Shown here: positions 31,801-37,206 of the stretch, one piece after another | How the letters are laid out: the number at the start of each line of letters is the position of its first letter | Position numbering within the stretch: position 1 is the stretch's first letter | Origin: Gnomoniopsis sp. IMI 355080 | Lineage: Eukaryota > Ascomycota > Sordariomycetes > Diaporthales > Gnomoniaceae | Length of the DNA: 37,206 bases | NCBI GenBank assembly: GCA_027946555.1 | Contig: JAPEVC010000296.1 | Location: forward strand, 1-37,206 | Direction of reading: 5' to 3' | Notes under the pieces: generated by a model | Databases searched by the model: none | What the model was told of the DNA's origin: nothing | What the model saw: the letters and a program-made list of their open reading frames with translations, nothing else | Program-made: the position numbers and the translations under genes

Positions 31801-34290
31801 AATTCAGGGGTCCTATAGTGTCACTTTTAAGGTGAGCGTTCATCCTGGGCTGCATCCATCCTTCTCTCGCCCCACTCTGCGCGTATCCCGTCAGGGGCCG
31901 TTGGAGCGAAAGTCAATCGAATGGCTGCCGTTTGCTCGCCTATCGGAAAATCGGCGCCGCTCAAAAAAATGCCCACAACTTCCCATGTTGAGGCAGCCTA
32001 ACTAGCATGTTGGCGATTCATGAACTCGGGCATTATTATGGCGCCTATTCGGCTGAAGACTGCTCCCAATTCATCCTGCAAGGGATTAGGATCTCCAGAT
32101 CTGCTGTTCATGTATTACGCGCCGAGGCTAGGTACGAACGGCATGTGGCGTGTATGCCTCCCTCCCTGCTGCGCCTGTGTTCTGTGATACATCCCGCCCA
32201 CGAGAGGGGCGGAGAAAAAAAAGGATGCATGTTTGCGCCTCACTACATCATCATGCTGAGGGACGGTCAGCCCGAGATCTGTACCACGACGGGCTCAGTG
32301 CCGCTGGCTGTCAGGATCAAAGGAAATATAGGGCCTGTCGCTGTTGAACCGTGGTCTGTTCGACAACGGCCGACTCCCGCATTATGCGCCTCGGTCGTCG
32401 GTCTGCCAAGCTTCCCAAGAGCCAAGAGATACAGATCTACATAGTATTATGTACCTTTTTGCCGGGCAAAATGCAAGCCTGCTACCTGTTCGAGGTAGGA
32501 AACCTGGATTGAGCGGTCCGAATGGATGGGCAGATGGGACGGGCTGACAGGCCATCAAGAAGGGTGAGTGGAGTAGCAGAGTGCGCGTTTGTTTCAAGTT
32601 TCGACCTGTCGTCTCTTGCAGCTTGCTCCTCTGAAAAACATCCTTATTTTGCCTTTTCCCCGACTGTTCGTCCCGACCCAACAAGCTCTTCGATCCACCC
32701 GTCCAATAATACCTGGGATGCCGTGACTGCCGTCCTTGGTGATCGTCAAAGATCTTCAGGTACAGAATCTTGTCACACCCACTATGTAGCCAACGACTGT
32801 GCTTCGCACCACCAGCGATCCACCATGTCGTTCCAGAATGTGGTTCTAGGAGTGAGCCGCAAAGCCGAATTGATCACTGTGATCCAAACGACGGTCAAGA
32901 ATGCCAGGGGGGCGCTTGAAGACTCTGAAGAAACTTCTACGCGCTTGCTTGTGTGGTGTGCGAAAGCCTGGCGAGTTTGGAAGACTATGTTGAAGTCACC
33001 GTAGCCAATCGTTGACACGCAAGTCACGCAACATGTTTCAGGTGGGGCCAAAATCAATCGAGTGCTCCGTGACTAAGACAGTCGAATGGACCGTGCCGCT
33101 CAACCTGTCAAACGTTGGCGCCCGTCCTTGCAGCACTTCTGCAGATTCTAGCATGCAACACTACGCGGTAGTTGCTGCAGTGGTTGCGTTTCAAATAACA
33201 CCACATTTGCACTCATGACCGCTCGTTCGCTGTCCTGCAAGCCATCCTGGAAACCTCACCTCAAACTGCCATTTGCCGCTACCCACCGCTTGGGGCCACT
33301 GCGAATATTCCGACAGACCGCCCTCTAGACTTCACATAGCAAAGCTGGCCGTTAGAGGGCCCTCACGACGGCATCGTGCAGACGTCAGCCGGGGAGTCAT
33401 GCGGGCCAGCCGGGCCACCGATGCTGGGGCCATGACGGCTAAGACGGGTGCCTTTGGCCTCACCCCAGGCGACCGCCCCCGCCCCCGCCTGTGCAAACCT
33501 GCAGTCAGAAAAGGCTTACATTCCCTATTCTTCTGATCCCATCTTCCCAAAAATTCAAGTTCTGACCAAACGGGCTAATTTGACCGACATGCTTCTGCCT
33601 GTGAATCCTTCCATCCGTCGTTCCCACACGGGAGAGGCAGCCTGCCAGGAGTGCCCAGAACGGGCAAAAATAACCTTCATCCGAGGTTTTCTTCTCAACC
33701 CTTGCGCACGGCCGTGGCGTTTGCTGGGAGAAGAGTCGTCCCACAGAGTCCGACAGTCCAAAAAAGTCCCAAACTCATGGGACTACGGGAAGGGGAATCG
33801 CCAAACATCTGTCACATTCCCTGTCCACGGATTGTCCACGAGGCTTTCAATCCTTGTACAGCTGGAAACCCCTGATGAGGAGCATAACGATTTTGATGAA
33901 TTCCGACCGGATGGACAGGCTCGCCCCCAGGATCATGTTCGCTTAATTTTGGTAACACCCTTGGTCTACCAAATACAAACACGAACTGGTGGCGGAGCTG
34001 AGGATTCTAGTACGGATTTTTTACAATGCCTTTGAAGTGGCAAGTATTGTCAAATGAGGATACGACCGTTTCCTTCGCCACGTCAAGTGTTCACACGCCA
34101 AGGCAGCATGGTCTGGACCCCCCAGCCTGACGGTCGGCTTGGAGGGAAAACAAAAAAGGGCAAATATCTGCAAATCGCACTTGACAGCACAGAACCTGCC
34201 ATTCGTTCGCGAAGGGGCAGTATATTGGTCTGCCGTTCGTTCATGAAAGGGGCCCACGCCCAAACTAGCCGTCGCCGGTGCGTCTTGCCA
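31801..34290. other. GC-rich stretch with no recognisable gene
   Basis: About 2.5 kb. Several ATG-initiated frames exist (32007-32444, 145 aa; 32522-33004, 160 aa) and a GTG-initiated one (33448-34035), but none shows a family signature, signal peptide or clear exon partner. G+C is high in places (44 of 60 bases in 33361-33420). A C-rich run at about 33472-33488 could form a two-tetrad G-quadruplex on the minus strand. It may be old intergenic DNA or eroded sequence. Confidence 0.45.
33348..33372. repeat. Interrupted 25-nt palindrome
   Basis: Outer arms GCCGT (33348-33352) and ACGGC (33368-33372) flank a perfect inner 10-nt palindrome GAGGGCCCTC (33355-33364), with 2 and 3 unpaired bases between them. 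It could be a protein-binding site; there is no gene within 2.5 kb that it would clearly serve. Confidence 0.6.
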
Positions 34291-36174
34291 TGATTATCAC
34301 CTTAATGTGCTTGCAATGCTTGTCTATGCGGAATCCGGTTTGCGTAAACATTGCATAACTTCATGGGATCCTCAGGCTTGATTACGTCTTCGTCTCTCTG
34401 TTTGGGTTGCCCATGGTCTCGTGGGCTCATACACGATTCCTAGGTATGGGCTCTGCACGGGCAGGGATTTGCTTCGGCCGTCCAGTTGACCGAAGCGATT
34501 TATTCCTGATACCTATGGTACCCTTTGAGAGTCGCCTTGCTGTTGCGATTCAATTCCAACGGCATAAGACTTTGATATGATGTTCCAGCTCATGATGGAT
34601 TTCCTACAACGACCAACGAAGTGGGGGACGCGTTGACGCCTTGTGCGGCCTGAGCATGCCAACCTACATTCTTTGCCAGTCTTTATTTAGTAAACGAAAT
34701 GCAATCCAGGGCATCCAACTTACGTACTGTGATTTGTAGATTCATGTCCTGAAAATCACCACTCGAATCTGAGTAGTCGATCGTGGCACCGCTCCACTCA
34801 CCTGAGGTCTGGTATCGTTAAAGTGGTTACCTCTATTCTCAATTCCAAGATACTGTGTTAGTTTGCCAAGAAAGATCTCCTTATTCACAGATTGCGTCAA
34901 ATGCCATCATTTCTTCGTCGGACATATTTACTCAGGGCAGTCGTGTCACAGGAGCTTCGTTGAACATGAGCGAGATACTGAGGTAGTGGCACACACCTAT
35001 TAGACAGTATTGAAAACTTGCTAAAACTTGCTAAGATCCTCAGGCTGGATGTTGAGAAAACTTGCAATTTCATGCAAATCCTATCAATGAGAGAATTGGA
35101 TGTCTTTGAGTGCTCTAATGGAGTCCCTGGCTTTACCTAGGAGCTGGAGTAACCTCACTCTTTTCTTTTACTTACCCTTCCATCTTGTTGGAGCTAGATC
35201 ATCCTCTAATAAAGCAATGTAAATACTATTGAAGAACAATTACTGGACTGAGAATTTCTGAGCCTCTTATACATCAAGGGTTCCAATTAAACAATTGTCT
35301 GACTTATGCCCAAAACTATATATAATGTGTAGCAGAATGACATTCAGCGACGGGAATTACATTTCGATGTACAAGTTTGATAGATTTCATGGTTAGAAAT
35401 TTTGTCTGAAATTTAATTCGAGTTCCACAGTAAATAATCTTGGAAACATCCACGAGAAGGATGCAGTAAAGTCCATGTTTTGGTTAGAGCGGTGTAGTCA
35501 TCAAACTAGCCCACTGCCAGGTTGCGAAGCGCAATCGATGGCATCACTATGTAGGCTTTTCGGTGGGACTGGTGACATGGGTCATGATGGGTTATAGTAA
35601 ACTTTGATGCGAGATGAAATCGAGTAACTTGAAGTCTTAAGAAAACTTATTAGAGGGCCCACTAATTCCCGGATCTGGGGTATCATCAGCATCTCCATAT
35701 CACATGTCAAAGCAAAGCTGAGGTCCTTCACAAGAGGCTAAGTAGCCTCCCCATGGTATCAAATACACTCAAACATCACTTTAATAATACTCACTCTCAC
35801 AGCAGTGACTGCACTGAGTGATCCTGCTATGCATGGTCTGAATCGACGAGGACCGTAGATTGCCCAGAGTGAGACTGCTCGGATTTGAGTGGTGCTTGAT
35901 TCGAGGCCCAGTACATCTTGATGCTCTGTAATCGAAGAATAATCCCGTGACTTTCAACGGTGGACTATTATAGCGTTTCTTCATAGCCCTGCCATCTCAA
36001 CATTTTTTTGGAAGGCCACTCTAACTTCTTCCTTTCTTTCCATTACGACTGCGATTTTCCATATGATTCTCGAGCTCCCTCCCATCTTTCATATCACACG
36101 AGACACGGCTATTATGGCTTGAACCAGACTCGATCCCCAAAGTGCTTGTATCTGATCCTGAGTATATTCAGAAA
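34291..36174. other. AT-rich gene-free island
   Basis: About 1.9 kb with a marked drop in G+C compared with the DNA on its left: 18 of 60 bases in 35281-35340 and 21 of 60 in 35401-35460. Apart from one 67-codon minus-strand frame (35781-35984) without domain, no open frame of note is present. A hand count over 35161-35340 gives about 17 TpA to 19 ApT, so strong RIP mutation is not indicated. The right end contains the promoter of the J-domain gene. Confidence 0.55.
35013..35032. repeat. Two tandem copies of AAAACTTGCT
   Basis: Perfect 10-bp tandem duplication (35013-35022, 35023-35032); the first eight bases recur as AAAACTTGC at about 35057-35065. It lies within the AT-rich island. Confidence 0.8.
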
Positions 36175-36894
36175 ATGGCGCTGTCCTGTCTTCATGATCA
36201 CTATGAAGTCCTCGGGGTGTCCGAAGATGCGACTCTCAAGGAGATCACAACAGCCTATAGAAAGCTATCGCTGCAATATCATCCGGACAAGCATCCAGAT
36301 CTCGAAGCACATTATCAACCACTTTTCGTGAAGGTACGTCAGAGTCCACATAACCCCAAACCCTGGCTTCTTCGTCGGGGAAGGGGAGGGAGTAGAAGGC
36401 AGCTATATCTACACCAGGACCAGCACGTTCAAGGCAGCCTACTAAGACCAGCCCCCGGCGAACAGATCAGCAATGCCTACGAGGTCCTTCGGGACACTGA
36501 CAAGCGTAATGAGTACAATCGAAACCGTCAACACTTGAAGCAGACGAGCCCCGCAGCTTGGCCGTCTTCCGCGAAGCCATCAACATCTGACCAGCATCGA
36601 GACAATGGATCAGATTCCAAAGTCTGGGAGGAGGCACTGAGCGAGCGTGAGGCAAAAGACCTCGCCGAAGAGGAACAAAGACGTCAAGCTGAGGAGGAAC
36701 TTGAGACTGCGAAACAGCGCTGGAAAGAAGAGTGGGGATATCAGGACAAAAAGGAAAGCGACATGGAGGCGTGGAGGGCAGCAGCGCATAGCCAGCCGGA
36801 CAGTCAAGAAATCTGGGAGCGCGCAGAGACTCATTTCGAGGCGGAGCCGTGGGAGGCCGAGGAGCTTTCCAAGAGCACAGATCAATGGGCGTAA
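36175..36894 (+). CDS. J-domain (DnaJ/Hsp40) co-chaperone, C-terminal end uncertain
   Basis: Small J-domain protein that would stimulate the ATPase of an Hsp70; client and compartment unknown. Exon 1 is 36175-36333 and exon 2 starts at 36466; the 132-nt GT-AG intron is a multiple of three with no stop, so unspliced reading hides it. Splicing joins PLFVK to ISNAYEVLRDTDKR and restores normal spacing between helices II/III and IV. The J domain spans about residues 6-71, with the HPD motif in LSLQYHPDKHPD. The remainder is a charged, Glu/Arg/Trp-rich segment likely to be helical or coiled coil (WEEALSEREAKDLAEEEQR). No signal peptide or membrane helix. This model gives 195 residues with stop TAA at 36892-36894; that stop lies inside a good donor (GTAAGA), and a further exon from about 37002 to 37152 is plausible. 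Confidence 0.8.
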   Translation: MALSCLHDHYEVLGVSEDATLKEITTAYRKLSLQYHPDKHPDLEAHYQPLFVKVRQSPHNPKPWLLRRGRGGSRRQLYLHQDQHVQGSLLRPAPGEQISNAYEVLRDTDKRNEYNRNRQHLKQTSPAAWPSSAKPSTSDQHRDNGSDSKVWEEALSEREAKDLAEEEQRRQAEEELETAKQRWKEEWGYQDKKESDMEAWRAAAHSQPDSQEIWERAETHFEAEPWEAEELSKSTDQWA

Positions 36895-37206
36895 GAACAA
36901 GACAATGGATGAGCAGATAGGCGTAGCTCTGAACGGTACTCACATCGTCTCTGCTGAGATAGAATAACAGTTCTCTAGATCAAGTCTAATCCGATTTTAA
37001 GGTCCAGTACACCAAATGCGGTCCTTGAAACACCTAAACCACCTGCTCAGACTGGTCAACAGCCCGCCGCACAGTCTAAACAGCCGCGGACACCGTCGCT
37101 TTGTCGCCAGGATCGCAATCTGTTCTTCAGTGTCAGGTTCACTTGCACATGAAGAACAAAACGAATAAGGAAAGAAACACTCGCAGCGCTTTCCTCGGGG
37201 CGGGGG
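36895..37206. other. 3' end of the J-domain gene and window edge
   Basis: About 310 nt. If the GTAAGA at 36891 is a real donor, 37002-37152 is a final coding exon (Pro/Gln-rich); otherwise it is 3' UTR and spacer. The last bases are G-rich. Confidence 0.45.

Noticed and set aside
31800..31824. GAATTC followed by CTATAGTGTCAC, resembling a cloning-vector SP6 border
   Set aside because: Only 12 bases match the SP6 promoter complement, and the next bases diverge; flanking DNA looks like ordinary fungal sequence, so coincidence is likelier than vector contamination.
33448..34035. 195-codon plus-strand frame
   Set aside because: It begins at GTG rather than ATG, has no domain, and contains no convincing internal start or splice partners.
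34291..36174. RIP-mutated transposon
   Set aside because: AT-rich, but the TpA/ApT ratio counted by hand over part of it is about 0.9 and there is no trace of a transposase or polymerase frame; kept only as an AT-rich island.

Overview
The window reads as nuclear DNA of a filamentous ascomycete (Pezizomycotina). The genes have short GT-AG introns (mostly 58-111 nt; one of 214 nt), ascomycete-type protein families, and a fungal set of secreted polysaccharide-degrading enzymes. A Dothideomycete-like host is possible, but this is a guess from the style of the proteins. I see no bacterial operons, CRISPR arrays, rRNA, convincing tRNA, or recognisable transposase or reverse transcriptase.

Layout. 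0-6 kb, plus strand: YOP1 (ER-membrane shaping), MID1 (regulatory subunit of the stretch-activated Ca2+ channel) and an intracellular PHB-depolymerase-like alpha/beta hydrolase. 6.4-10.1 kb, minus strand: a manganese-type cation diffusion facilitator, then a secreted GH45 endoglucanase without a cellulose-binding module. 11.3-12.0 kb, plus strand: NOP16 (60S ribosome biogenesis). 13.0-14.1 kb, minus strand: a four-helix MARVEL-type membrane protein with a Gly/Tyr-rich tail. 16.1-27.9 kb, minus strand: TRA1, the giant pseudokinase scaffold of SAGA and NuA4, with four exons. 29.0-30.1 kb, minus strand: an AA11-type lytic polysaccharide monooxygenase with a small C-terminal X278-like module. 30.1-36.2 kb: a long block with no recognisable gene, first GC-rich and then an AT-rich island. 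36.2-37.2 kb, plus strand: a J-domain protein with at least one in-frame intron.

The genes do not form an obvious pathway or cluster. They look like ordinary core genome (vesicle/ER, Ca2+, ribosome, chromatin) with two secreted carbohydrate-active enzymes among them. Exon boundaries were set by hand from splice consensus, reading-frame continuity and remembered family sequences; several are exact to the base, but none is checked against transcripts.

I found no clear new biological system. The points most worth a second look are: two in-frame introns that open reading frames silently absorb (TRA1, J-domain protein); a probable missed last exon in the J-domain gene; the basic, Kex2-like tail on the AA11 enzyme; TAGGTA-type inverted repeats upstream of that enzyme; a pair of adjacent perfect hairpins downstream of TRA1; and the AT-rich island at about 34.3-36.2 kb.
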